Shown here piece by piece: positions 8,026-16,708 of a DNA stretch of 46,176 bases; within the stretch, counting starts at the first letter, position 1; each line of letters opens with the position of its first letter. The position numbers were made by a program, and so were the translations under genes. The notes beneath the pieces were generated by a model. The model saw nothing but the letters and a program-made list of their open reading frames with translations. It ran no database searches and had not been told where the DNA came from. This DNA is from Ileibacterium valens (GTDB lineage: Bacteria; Bacillota_I; Bacilli_A; Erysipelotrichales; Erysipelotrichaceae), in contig NZ_MPJW01000199.1 in NCBI RefSeq assembly GCF_001945525.1, positions 1 to 46,176 on the forward strand. The letters are read 5' to 3'.

Positions 8026-9150
8026 ATGGAAAAAGAAAATGCAATCGAAGTAAGAAATATGACGAAATCCTTCAAAATTTACAAGGATCAGGCGAAAACC
8101 ATCAAGGACCGTCTTGTTCGAGCGGGTTCAAAACCAGAGATAAAAACTGTGCTGGAAGATATTAATCTGGATATCCATAAAGGGGAAACCGTTGCCTTAA
8201 TTGGCACAAACGGAAGTGGAAAATCAACCCTGTTAAAGTTGATGACCAAAATCCTGTATCCGAATAAAGGCACAGTCTCAACGCAGGGAAAATTAACCAG
8301 TTTGCTTGAGTTGGGGGCCGGATTTCACATGGATTTTACCGGTAGAGAAAACATTTACTTTAATGCCTCAGTCTTTGGGTTGACCAGAAAAGAAATTGAC
8401 AAAAGAATTGACCGTATTATTGAATTTTCTGAACTGGGACCAAATATTGATGAACCTGTTCGAACGTATTCATCAGGAATGTATATGCGATTGGCTTTTT
8501 CAATTGCAATTAATGTTGATGCGGATATATTGCTGGTTGATGAAATTTTGGCTGTCGGGGATCAGCACTTTCAGAATAAGTGCTTTGAAAAACTGGAAGA
8601 GCTTCGTGATTCAGATAAAACAATTGTTATTGTTTCTCATTCTTTGGATACTGTTCAAAATCTTTGTTCCCGAGCGATCTGGGTCTATCATGGTCGCATA
8701 CAGTTAGATGGAGATCCAGCTTATGTCATTCGACAATATTTAAAACAAAGCGCGCTGGACAACGAAGAAAACTTCAGTAAAAACGATGGAGAAGAATCTC
8801 ATAAGCATGCAGGAGTAATTCATATTGATACTCCGCACAATTTTGAATCCATTAAGGCCAAGCAAATCCTGAATGTATCAGGATGGGCTGTGTCAACATC
8901 AAAAAAGGAAACAATTGAGATTGGATTTGACCAGTCAATGAATCCAGTCGAAAAGCAGATTGCCAGACCAGATGTTTACGAAGTCTATGAAGAGGAATAT
9001 GCTGGCCTGATTAAGGACGATATTCTCGGATTTAATATACAGATCATGGTTCCGGAAGATATTTCTGGCGATGCCAGATTAACCGCGGTGTTGAAAGCAG
9101 ATGGTCGAATAATTGATCGAAAGAAAGTCCGTTTGAGGGTGGAAGAATGA
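8026..9150 (+). CDS. wzt: Polysaccharide ABC exporter ATPase (Wzt/TagH-like) with C-terminal beta module
   Basis: 374 residues. The nucleotide-binding domain has Walker A GTNGSGKST (60-68), signature YSSGM (148-152), Walker B LLVDE (D172, E173) and the H-loop VSHS. A linker around 240-262 leads to a C-terminal module (263-374) with a V-x-GW motif (G286, W287) and RPDV (314-317). Wzt proteins of this type use such domains to recognise the glycan end. The same module opens the 842-residue glycosyltransferase at 26331. The ATG at 8026 was chosen over 8017 because GAAAGGA is well spaced from it. It overlaps the permease gene by ATGA. With that permease it should export a polymer on undecaprenyl diphosphate. 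Confidence 0.9.
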   Translation: MEKENAIEVRNMTKSFKIYKDQAKTIKDRLVRAGSKPEIKTVLEDINLDIHKGETVALIGTNGSGKSTLLKLMTKILYPNKGTVSTQGKLTSLLELGAGFHMDFTGRENIYFNASVFGLTRKEIDKRIDRIIEFSELGPNIDEPVRTYSSGMYMRLAFSIAINVDADILLVDEILAVGDQHFQNKCFEKLEELRDSDKTIVIVSHSLDTVQNLCSRAIWVYHGRIQLDGDPAYVIRQYLKQSALDNEENFSKNDGEESHKHAGVIHIDTPHNFESIKAKQILNVSGWAVSTSKKETIEIGFDQSMNPVEKQIARPDVYEVYEEEYAGLIKDDILGFNIQIMVPEDISGDARLTAVLKADGRIIDRKKVRLRVEE

Positions 9151-9926
9151 GCTTATTCAGACAAATCTATCAGTATAGAGAGCTCCTGCTCACAAATGTT
9201 AAAAAGGATATTCGAGGAAAGTACAAAGGAAGTGTATTAGGGGTCATCTGGTCTTTTCTCAATCCACTTCTGCAGGTATTTGTTTATTATCTGGTTTTTC
9301 CGTATCTTCTCGGAAATGTGATCCCCAACTACCTGATCTATCTGATTACCGGTCTTATTCCCTGGACATTCTTTTTAAGTACTGTGACCGGGGGAACCCG
9401 ATGCATCAAAGATAACGCAGGGATCATCAAGAAAGTTTACTTTCCAAGAGAAATTCTGATGATTTCACAGGTATTATCCGGGCTGGTTAATTTTTATATA
9501 TCCTGTCTGATCATATTGATCTTCTGTCTCTTTGGAGGAGTAGGTATAAGCATTCATGTTCTTCTGGTCCCATTTATCGCCTTGATTCAGGCAGTTTTGT
9601 CTTTGGGATTAATTCTGATTCTTGGATCGATCGAACCTTATATTCAGGATCTGGAGTTTATTGTTCAGTTTATCCTGCAGATGGGTTTCTATGGAACACC
9701 AGTGATCTATACAATTACTCAGTTTCAAAATGCAGGATGGCTGCTCAAGATCATTGAATACAACCCATTAACAGTTCTTCTTAATGCTTACAGGGATTGC
9801 TTTCTTTACCATGTCTGGCCAGATATGAATGCCATTCTCATTGTTTTGGCTGGCAGCCTGCTGTTATTGATCATTGGAATGATGATCTTTAGAAAACTCG
9901 AGAGAAATTTTGCTGAAGTTCTCTGA
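9147..9926 (+). CDS. wzm: Polysaccharide ABC exporter permease (Wzm/TagG-like)
   Basis: 259 residues, ABC-2 type permease with about six membrane helices. The N-terminal amphipathic stretch YRELLLTNVKKDIRGKYKGSVLG and the following WSFLNPLLQVFVYYLVF are standard for Wzm/TagG proteins. ATGA overlap with the ATPase gene shows a translationally coupled pair. It forms the membrane channel for the Wzt-like ATPase. It is the last gene before the terminator at 10061, so the exporter closes the first long operon. Confidence 0.9.
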   Translation: MSLFRQIYQYRELLLTNVKKDIRGKYKGSVLGVIWSFLNPLLQVFVYYLVFPYLLGNVIPNYLIYLITGLIPWTFFLSTVTGGTRCIKDNAGIIKKVYFPREILMISQVLSGLVNFYISCLIILIFCLFGGVGISIHVLLVPFIALIQAVLSLGLILILGSIEPYIQDLEFIVQFILQMGFYGTPVIYTITQFQNAGWLLKIIEYNPLTVLLNAYRDCFLYHVWPDMNAILIVLAGSLLLLIIGMMIFRKLERNFAEVL

Positions 9927-10060
9927 TATGAGCTTGTATTGGATCTTATCTTTTTTGCTTTTAAGTCTGATTTTGGATCAGTCCGGTTGAGTTTCAGCAG
10001 TAATTTTTCTTTTTGCAGAACTGACTTTTATTTAATGTTTCTGAATCAGACAGAACACTC

Positions 10061-10100
10061 GAAACCAGCTCATTCTATTTGCATGACTGGTTTCTTTTTT
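10061..10100 (+). terminator. Rho-independent terminator after the ABC exporter
   Basis: GAAACCAG (10061-10068) pairs with CTGGTTTC (10087-10094), extended inside by TCAT/ATGA around one bulged C, and is followed by six T. It ends the 2.5-9.9 kb unit. A short open frame at 9939-10136 runs through it and is not considered a gene. Confidence 0.8.
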
Positions 10101-10152
10101 ATTAGTCTGAAGTGTGTTGATCGTACTGTTGAATGATCACAGGGAGGTTTTA

Positions 10153-12582
10153 ATGAATCACTTTAAAATATCTGATATTTATGCGCAGAAGGTTACGGAT
10201 GGCTATAGTCTGATTATCAATGGAATTCTCGACCAGGGACAGATCCTGATATCAGTTGATCAAGTCAGCGAGCTGATCAATGAACCAGAAATTTATATGG
10301 TGATGGTTCCCGAACGAGATATCAATCATCCGTCTGGCAGGGTGGTTAAATTAAAACTTACTGCCCTGCCCGAAACCATCCAAATTTATGCAAACGGAAT
10401 TCCAGATTCGGTGATTGATTCAGAACAGCTGAAAAATGCTCTGAAGAAGAATTCATTTCGGATCCGTGCAGCTGCTGATCCCATAAGTGAAAATAAAATA
10501 AAAATTCATGGTTCTGTTTTTGCGGGGGATGGACAAAAAGTTTCGCTGAGCCTGGTCAATATGGATGATGAGTCCGATGGATCATCTGATTCCGAGATAA
10601 GAATTCCCGAAATCCAGAGAATGAATGATGAGCAGCTGCAGATTTTTTATGCTCAAAAAGAAAATCTGGCAAGTGGTTTTTCCATTGAAACGGATTTAGA
10701 TCGTATGAAAAATCTGGCTCTTGTTCTTGAAAGCCAGGAAGAAAGTGAGCAGATTCCGCTTGAGGATATTGTTTCTGATACCCGAAACAGTGAAAACGTC
10801 AGTAAATTGAATCGTTCAAAAGAATATCTGAGTCAGTTTGGGTTAAGAAAGACAATATCGAAGGCAGTAGAAAAAAGCAGTCAGCATTTTGGAGGAACTA
10901 GTTATCACCATTACGCCATCAGACAGCTTCCTTCAGATGATGAATTAACCAGACAAAAACAAACTGAATTTGAATATGAACCTCTGATTTCACTGATTGT
11001 TGCAGCTTATAATACCCCAGAATCATTCTTCAATGAGATGATTAAGAGTGTGCTGAATCAAAGCTATTCCAATTGGGAACTCTGCATTGCGGATGGTTCG
11101 GATAATAACAATATCGATGAATGGCTAAAAAGAATTAAAGATCCAAGAATCAAGTATAAAAAGCTGACTGAGAATCAGGGAATTGCTGGAAACATGAACG
11201 AAGCATTAAATATGGCAATTGGAGATTATATTGGATTCTTCGACCATGATGACCTTTTGCGAAAAGATTGTCTTTTTAAGGTAGTACAGGCTCTTCAAAC
11301 CCACAGATATGATGTTCTCTATACGGATGAAGATAAATATGTCTCCGAAACAGAAACTTTTACCGAACCGCATTATAAACCAAATTTTTCTATTGATCTT
11401 TTAAGATCTGAAAACTACATTACTCATTTTTTAGTTGTAAGCCGTTCTATTGCCAGTCAGCTTGAAGGTTTTCGATCAGAATACGAAGGATCACAGGATT
11501 ATGACTATGTTCTTCGAGCTAGTGAAATTGCAGGCTCGATTGCCCATATTCCCGAAATTCTCTATCATTGGCGGATTCATGAAGACAGCACGGCTATGAA
11601 GGCTGCAAGTAAGATGTATTGCTTTGAAAATGGAAAAAAAGCCCTTGAAGATCACCTTTTGCGGATGAATATTATGGCCAGAGTTGAAATGCTTCCTGCA
11701 CCTTACTATGGAAAATTCAGAGTGTATTATCCGCAGGATCCAAATCTGAAAATCTCTATCCTGGTTGATCGTCCATTTGATCGATCAAGTGAGAGATTTT
11801 ATGCCGATGAATTAGCAGAGAGTCTGCTTCAATCTGAGTATCAGAATTTTGAGGTTCTGATTGCACCCGGATCATTGATTGAAAAAGATGGAGCTTATAT
11901 CCAGCTTCAAAAAGCAGGGAAAATAATCGAAATTTCACATCTGGATGAAGAAAATAAAGCAGAATTTTTCAATAAAGCATCACAGCATGCCCATGGAGAT
12001 CTGCTTCTCTTTATGAGTGGAGAGCTTTCAATCAGGGACAGTGAAACTTTAGGAGAGATGTCCAGTTTAGTCCGTATGGACAGGACAGGAGCTGTAACAG
12101 GAAAGATTTTGAACCGAAAAGGTCTGATCAGTGAATTTGGAACAGTAATCCGTCCTGAACAATCTGCTTTGCAGGTTCCTGCCTTCAGAAATCTTGAATA
12201 CTTTCATGCTGGATATCAGGGACGCTGTCTGACTCTTTCGAATTTTTCGGCATTTTCAGATTCAGCTTTAATGGTTAGAAAAGATGTATTCATGAATCTT
12301 GGCGGGTTTTCAGAGAGTTATTCGGATAATGAATTTGCAGCCGAATTCTGTATTCGGCTTTTGAATAAAGGATATTGGAATATTGCAGATCCTTTTGCAC
12401 TTTTTACGGTACCTACAAACCGAAACTGGATAAAAAATACAAGGAGCAGGAAGCTTTCAAATTCACAGAATGTTCAAAAGAGTTTAAGAGAGAACTTACC
12501 TCTGTTTTTTAGAAATGGAGATCCATTCTACAATCCGAATTTTGAAAATTCTTTACAACCATTCCATATTCCTGAAAGCTAA
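10153..12582 (+). CDS. Large multidomain GT2 glycosyltransferase with degenerate second GT domain
   Basis: 809 residues. The first ~220 residues are beta-rich and lack a known catalytic motif; around 110-210 they loosely resemble the GW module of the exporter ATPase. A GT2 domain (about 277-510) is intact: ISLIVAAYNT, CIADGSDN, FFDHDDLL (DHDD at 364-367) and YTDEDKY. A second GT2-like domain (about 533-770) has lost the expected acidic motifs: MSGELS stands where the paralogue at 26331 has MNNDME, and SDNEFAAEFC where it has NDVDFCLKLL. The second half is probably structural or acceptor-binding. The ATG at 10153 follows AGGGAGG; an upstream frame start at 10114 has no such site. It begins the 10.1-17.9 kb unit. 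Likely role: rhamnosyl or similar transfer. Confidence 0.82.
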   Translation: MNHFKISDIYAQKVTDGYSLIINGILDQGQILISVDQVSELINEPEIYMVMVPERDINHPSGRVVKLKLTALPETIQIYANGIPDSVIDSEQLKNALKKNSFRIRAAADPISENKIKIHGSVFAGDGQKVSLSLVNMDDESDGSSDSEIRIPEIQRMNDEQLQIFYAQKENLASGFSIETDLDRMKNLALVLESQEESEQIPLEDIVSDTRNSENVSKLNRSKEYLSQFGLRKTISKAVEKSSQHFGGTSYHHYAIRQLPSDDELTRQKQTEFEYEPLISLIVAAYNTPESFFNEMIKSVLNQSYSNWELCIADGSDNNNIDEWLKRIKDPRIKYKKLTENQGIAGNMNEALNMAIGDYIGFFDHDDLLRKDCLFKVVQALQTHRYDVLYTDEDKYVSETETFTEPHYKPNFSIDLLRSENYITHFLVVSRSIASQLEGFRSEYEGSQDYDYVLRASEIAGSIAHIPEILYHWRIHEDSTAMKAASKMYCFENGKKALEDHLLRMNIMARVEMLPAPYYGKFRVYYPQDPNLKISILVDRPFDRSSERFYADELAESLLQSEYQNFEVLIAPGSLIEKDGAYIQLQKAGKIIEISHLDEENKAEFFNKASQHAHGDLLLFMSGELSIRDSETLGEMSSLVRMDRTGAVTGKILNRKGLISEFGTVIRPEQSALQVPAFRNLEYFHAGYQGRCLTLSNFSAFSDSALMVRKDVFMNLGGFSESYSDNEFAAEFCIRLLNKGYWNIADPFALFTVPTNRNWIKNTRSRKLSNSQNVQKSLRENLPLFFRNGDPFYNPNFENSLQPFHIPES

Positions 12583-12612
12583 GTCTATTGAAGAAAAGAG
12601 GAGATGAATCCG

Positions 12613-13572
12613 ATGAATGTCTCAACAGTTATGAGTGTTTATAATCCAAATGAATTTCTAGAAAAACAGTTGGATTCAATTCGAAATCAAAGCAGTGCCT
12701 GTGATGAAGTTATTCTGGTCGATGACTGCTCAACAAATGATGCAGTCTGCAGAGTCAATTCCTATATTGAAAAATATTCTCTGGATCATTGGAAATTGTA
12801 TAAATCCAAAAAGAATCGTGGCTTCATTGAGACATTCAGAAAGGGTTTAAGTCTGGCTTCTGGAGATATAATTGTTCTTTGCGATCAGGATGATATCTGG
12901 AAGATAGATAAAGTGGAGTCCATAAAGCATGAATTTGAGATCCATCCTGAGATTCTCGCATTAGGAACTTCCTTTGAAGCAATCGATGAATTCGATCAGA
13001 CAATACCAATAGTTGTTCACAAAGGAAAGTCCAATAATAATCTGCTTCGTAAGAAAGTCGAAAAAGGAAAGCTGACGCCACTGGCATACAGAGATATCGC
13101 CATTTATAACTTTACTCCAGGATGTACTGCAGCCATCAGATCTTCATTAAAAAACGACTATTTACAATGGACGGGTGACTTACCTCATGATTGGGCCCTG
13201 TTTGCGATTGCTGCCTTAAACGATGGACTATTTTATCTGGATAAGAAAACAACACTTTACCGGCAGCATGGCTCCAATACTTATGGATTAAAACATCTCA
13301 GTTCTCTGGAAAACAGAAAAAAAAGAGCAGCTGAAGATTATACTCAAAAACAGGCTCTGGCTTCATTGGTTCAAACTTTCTCAAAGCGAAAGAATGACCA
13401 GAATATGGCAAAGAAAGTTGAAAAATTTTATGAAAAACGTCTGCAGATGCTAAAACAGAAAAATCTGGCTGCAGCTTCTATGCTTTTGGTTGAATCCTTA
13501 CAATATCCATTTCTGTATCAGACGATCGGTGCAGATATCAAATCCATTTTTGATTCGAGAAAATCGACATAA
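12613..13572 (+). CDS. GT2 glycosyltransferase (rhamnosyltransferase-like), first of three in tandem
   Basis: 319 residues, cytoplasmic GT-A fold. Motifs: STVMSVYNPNEFLEKQLDSI, the nucleotide-binding ILVDDCSTND, the metal site VLCDQDDIW, and PHDWALF followed by YRQHGSNTYG near residue 215. This arrangement is common in rhamnosyl- and galactosyltransferases of streptococcal-type wall polysaccharides. ATG 12613 is preferred over 12604 because GAGGAG lies at the right distance. It is homologous in sequence and order to the genes at 13589 and 14498, so the three likely arose by duplication. The sugar is not known, though dTDP-rhamnose is made in the window. Confidence 0.85.
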   Translation: MNVSTVMSVYNPNEFLEKQLDSIRNQSSACDEVILVDDCSTNDAVCRVNSYIEKYSLDHWKLYKSKKNRGFIETFRKGLSLASGDIIVLCDQDDIWKIDKVESIKHEFEIHPEILALGTSFEAIDEFDQTIPIVVHKGKSNNNLLRKKVEKGKLTPLAYRDIAIYNFTPGCTAAIRSSLKNDYLQWTGDLPHDWALFAIAALNDGLFYLDKKTTLYRQHGSNTYGLKHLSSLENRKKRAAEDYTQKQALASLVQTFSKRKNDQNMAKKVEKFYEKRLQMLKQKNLAAASMLLVESLQYPFLYQTIGADIKSIFDSRKST

Positions 13573-13588
13573 AAGTCATGAGGTCTGA

Positions 13589-14365
13589 ATGCTTATGAGT
13601 GAGAAAGCAAGTCATGAAAATCATTTATATAATCTGGTCTGTATGGCAGCCTGTAATGGTGAAAAGTATATAGACGCTCAGATCAAATCGATTCTTAATC
13701 AGTTGAATGAAGACGACAGGTTATTCATCAGTATCGATCCTTCAAAGGATCAAACAAAAGAGATAGTTGATACCTTTAAAAAACAGGATTCAAGAATTTT
13801 TGCACTCAATGGTCCAGGACAGGGAATCCAGAAGAATTTTGAATTCCTGCTTAGTAAAGCACAGGTGTATTTAAAAAAACGAAGAGATTATGATCCGGAA
13901 TGCTTACAGAAAACTTTAATCTATTTATGTGACCAGGATGACCTATGGCATAAGAATAAAATTCCTGTTGTTGAGAAATTTTTTTTACAGGAGCCTATCA
14001 ATCTGCTTGTTCATGACTGTGATCTGATTGATGAAAACGGATTAATGCTGGAACAATCCTACTTTGAACTGCATCGGACTAAACCAGGATATTTAGATAA
14101 TCTGGTTCGAAATTCTTATATTGGATGCTGTATGATTTTTCGAGCAGAGCTTCTGGAAAAAATTCTTCCATTTCCACAGCCAATACCGATGCACGATCAG
14201 TGGATTGGTTTAAAAGCACGGCAATATGGGAGACAAAAATGGTTGAAAGAGCCATTGATCAGTTACCGTAGACATGGTAAGAACGCTTCAGATTTAACCC
14301 ATTCAAAACTTACTCAGATGATTCAATGGAGATTTCAGATAATCAAGGCTCTATTACAGAAGTGA
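13589..14365 (+). CDS. GT2 glycosyltransferase, second of three in tandem
   Basis: 258 residues, shorter at the C-terminus than its neighbours. The fold is GT2: LVCMAACNGEKYIDAQIKSI, a metal-site YLCDQDDLWH, and PMHDQWIGL then YRRHGKNASD. At the nucleotide-binding motif it has ISIDPSKDQT where neighbours have IRDDGSTDQS, so the first Asp of the usual DD pair is replaced by Ile. It may still be active, as one Asp and the QDD motif remain, but donor use may differ. The start at 13589 or 13595 is unresolved. Confidence 0.8.
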   Translation: MLMSEKASHENHLYNLVCMAACNGEKYIDAQIKSILNQLNEDDRLFISIDPSKDQTKEIVDTFKKQDSRIFALNGPGQGIQKNFEFLLSKAQVYLKKRRDYDPECLQKTLIYLCDQDDLWHKNKIPVVEKFFLQEPINLLVHDCDLIDENGLMLEQSYFELHRTKPGYLDNLVRNSYIGCCMIFRAELLEKILPFPQPIPMHDQWIGLKARQYGRQKWLKEPLISYRRHGKNASDLTHSKLTQMIQWRFQIIKALLQK

Positions 14366-14497
14366 TTTCAAGATTGAAACTAAAACATAGTCAGATCAAA
14401 CAGAATATTTCTGAAGTAACATTTATGGAGATTAAAGATCGATAAGTATAGAAACTTGATGAAACTTATAGGTCATTTGGAATATGAGGAGAAAGTC

Positions 14498-15475
14498 ATG
14501 AAGATTGGTGTGATTGTTGCTGTCTATAATGGTGAACGCTTTTTGTTGGAGCAGTTGGAATCGATTGCCAATCAGAGTCGAAAACCTGACGCTATATGGA
14601 TCCGTGATGATGGGTCCACTGATCAGTCAAAGCCATTAGTTCAGCAATTTATTACAGACCATTCAGAGCTTTGCATCCACTTTATTCAGGGACAAAATGT
14701 TGGTTTTAAAGAGAATTTTCGGCTGCTGTTATCAGAAGCCTATAACAAAATGGATTGGATTTTCCTAAGCGATCAGGATGATCGATGGGATTCAGATCGA
14801 ATTCTGAAAATGGAAAAGCAAATTCAAAAGGTTGATAACATGTCAGCAATCGCCAGTTCATTTCGTTTTATGAATCAAAAATCTGAAATATACTCTATAC
14901 CGCTAAAACAGGGATGGTCTAACCAGAATCTGATTCCCAGAGTGATTTCAGAATTCAGGCTGGAACCTATTTCGGTGGATGAACTTACTTTTCATAATTA
15001 TTTTCAGGGGTGTGCTATGGCTGTTCACCAATCGGTTGCCGAAGAATATCTGAAAATCAATAATCCTTATTTACCTCATGATTGGATGTTATCTTTGATT
15101 GCGGCAAGCAAAAATGAACTTTACTTTTGGAACGAACCTTTATTTGATTATCGCATTCATGCTGATAATACGATCGGTTTGCCTCAAAGCAGTCGATTTG
15201 AATTTTTCAATCGAATTAAAAATATGAATACTCTGTATAATCGAACAATAGTCATCAAACAGTCAAAAGAAGTTCTTGAGACTTTGGAAATCAATTATCC
15301 GGAGCTGATGACTGAAAATAGAAAACAACAACTGCAATTCACTAAAGAAAACCTGAAACTGATAGAATACAAAAAAATTATTCCATTGATCGGACAGTTT
15401 TCTAACCCCTTTTACCATCAATATAAATCGAAATTTGGACAGATTATGGATTTAATTTACTGTATAACCCACTAA
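14498..15475 (+). CDS. GT2 glycosyltransferase, third of three in tandem
   Basis: 325 residues. GVIVAVYNGERFLLEQLESI, WIRDDGSTDQS, FLSDQDDRWD and LPHDWMLSLIAAS then YRIHADNTIG are all present, so this copy looks fully functional. ATG 14498 is chosen because AGGAGAAA precedes it; an upstream frame start at 14456 lacks a site. A 132-bp gap with no recognisable gene separates it from the previous transferase. It acts in the cytoplasm on lipid-linked glycan; the sugar is not known. Confidence 0.85.
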   Translation: MKIGVIVAVYNGERFLLEQLESIANQSRKPDAIWIRDDGSTDQSKPLVQQFITDHSELCIHFIQGQNVGFKENFRLLLSEAYNKMDWIFLSDQDDRWDSDRILKMEKQIQKVDNMSAIASSFRFMNQKSEIYSIPLKQGWSNQNLIPRVISEFRLEPISVDELTFHNYFQGCAMAVHQSVAEEYLKINNPYLPHDWMLSLIAASKNELYFWNEPLFDYRIHADNTIGLPQSSRFEFFNRIKNMNTLYNRTIVIKQSKEVLETLEINYPELMTENRKQQLQFTKENLKLIEYKKIIPLIGQFSNPFYHQYKSKFGQIMDLIYCITH

Positions 15476-15527
15476 TCAGGAACGAATAGTAAGTGATCAA
15501 TTAGGATTACTAAGAAAGGTAATAAAA

Positions 15528-16235
15528 ATGAAGAATAAAAGACAGTCTGATATTCTTCTGATCATTCCCGCTTTTAATGAAGAAGAATGCATTGAGCGAG
15601 TCGTCAGAAATCTTATCGAGCACTATCCTCAGTTTGATTACGTCATTGTGAATGATGGATCAACGGATGATACCTCGAAAATTGCACATCGTTGTGATTT
15701 TAATGTAGTAGATTTACCAATAAATTTAGGACTGACAGGTGCATTTCAAACTGGTATGAAATATGCAGCAAAGAATAATTACTTTTGTGCGATCCAATTT
15801 GATGCAGATGGTCAGCATAAACCTGAGCATATTCAGGAACTTTATGAATCGATTCGAAGAGGGAACGATATTGCGATTGGTTCACGGTTTGTAAAACATA
15901 AAAAACCATTTTCAATGAGAATGTTTGGAAGTCGACTGATTGAGACAGCAATACGACTAACAACCGGGCGGCATGTTAAGGATCCAACGAGTGGGATGAG
16001 AATGTATTCAAGTAATGTTATCCGAAAATTTGCTAATAATGTTAATTTGACTCCTGAACCGGATACAATTTCATATTTACTTAAGACTGGATCTTCTGTG
16101 GATGAAGTGCAGGTGGAGATGGATGAGAGGCTGGCTGGAGAAAGTTATCTGACACTTTCGAAATCTATTCGATACATGACTCTAATGCTTACAAGTATCT
16201 TGTTTGTACAGCCTTTCAGAGCGAGGAAAAACTGA
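15528..16235 (+). CDS. DPM1-like polyprenyl-phosphate glycosyltransferase (GacI-like)
   Basis: 235 residues, GT2 of the dolichol-phosphate-mannose-synthase group: IIPAFNEEECIERVV, IVNDGSTDDTS, NLGLTGAFQTGM, FDADGQHKPEH and GSRFV. It lacks C-terminal membrane helices apart from a modest hydrophobic patch. It should make a polyprenyl-monophosphate sugar. The next gene, overlapping by one base (TGATG), encodes a DUF2304 membrane protein; this pairing matches GacI and GacJ of the group A streptococcal carbohydrate, where GacJ stimulates GacI to form GlcNAc-P-undecaprenol. That equivalence is inferred from domain types and order. The lipid-sugar could feed the GT-C-like enzyme at 6598. Confidence 0.85.
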   Translation: MKNKRQSDILLIIPAFNEEECIERVVRNLIEHYPQFDYVIVNDGSTDDTSKIAHRCDFNVVDLPINLGLTGAFQTGMKYAAKNNYFCAIQFDADGQHKPEHIQELYESIRRGNDIAIGSRFVKHKKPFSMRMFGSRLIETAIRLTTGRHVKDPTSGMRMYSSNVIRKFANNVNLTPEPDTISYLLKTGSSVDEVQVEMDERLAGESYLTLSKSIRYMTLMLTSILFVQPFRARKN

Positions 16236-16702
16236 TGTCAATATTATTCAGACTATTATTAATTGGTACAGTTATTTTTGCTACCTATTGGATGTTCAGA
16301 ATGATTAATCGTTCCAGGATGAAGATTTCTGATTCAATATTCTGGATTTTTCTAGCATTTATTTTAATTGTTTTGGGAATATACCCGAGTATTATGCGAT
16401 CGTTCAGCGATGTTTTGGGAATTTATTCGGAAGCAAATCTTCTATTTGCGGTTATTCTTTTTATCATGCTCGTCAAAGTCTTTCTGATGTCGGTCGAAAA
16501 CTCACGTTTAACCAATCGTATTGACAATCTTACCCAGCAGATCGCACTGAAAAATAGAGATGACAAAATTTATCTGGAAAGCCTGGAAAAGAAAGTTGAA
16601 AATCTTCAAAACGAGCTGGAAAAAGGGGCTGGAAAAAGCAACATAAAGAATTCGGAAATCCTCGTAAGCGAATCTTATTCTGAAGAAGAAATAAATATTT
16701 AA
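16235..16702 (+). CDS. DUF2304 membrane protein (GacJ-like partner)
   Basis: 155 residues with three hydrophobic segments in the first 90 residues, including IFWIFLAFILIVLGIYPSI, followed by SVENSRLTNRIDNLTQQIALKNRD, a charged heptad-like coiled coil to about residue 140. This is the DUF2304 pattern. It overlaps the DPM1-like gene by one base, so the two are translated together. Family knowledge supports a membrane anchor and activator of the transferase rather than an enzyme. Confidence 0.82.
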   Translation: MSILFRLLLIGTVIFATYWMFRMINRSRMKISDSIFWIFLAFILIVLGIYPSIMRSFSDVLGIYSEANLLFAVILFIMLVKVFLMSVENSRLTNRIDNLTQQIALKNRDDKIYLESLEKKVENLQNELEKGAGKSNIKNSEILVSESYSEEEINI

Positions 16703-16708
16703 TTAGTG

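Noticed and set aside
9939-10136. 65-codon open frame after the ABC permease
   Set aside because: It runs straight through a terminator hairpin, has no ribosome site and resembles no protein.
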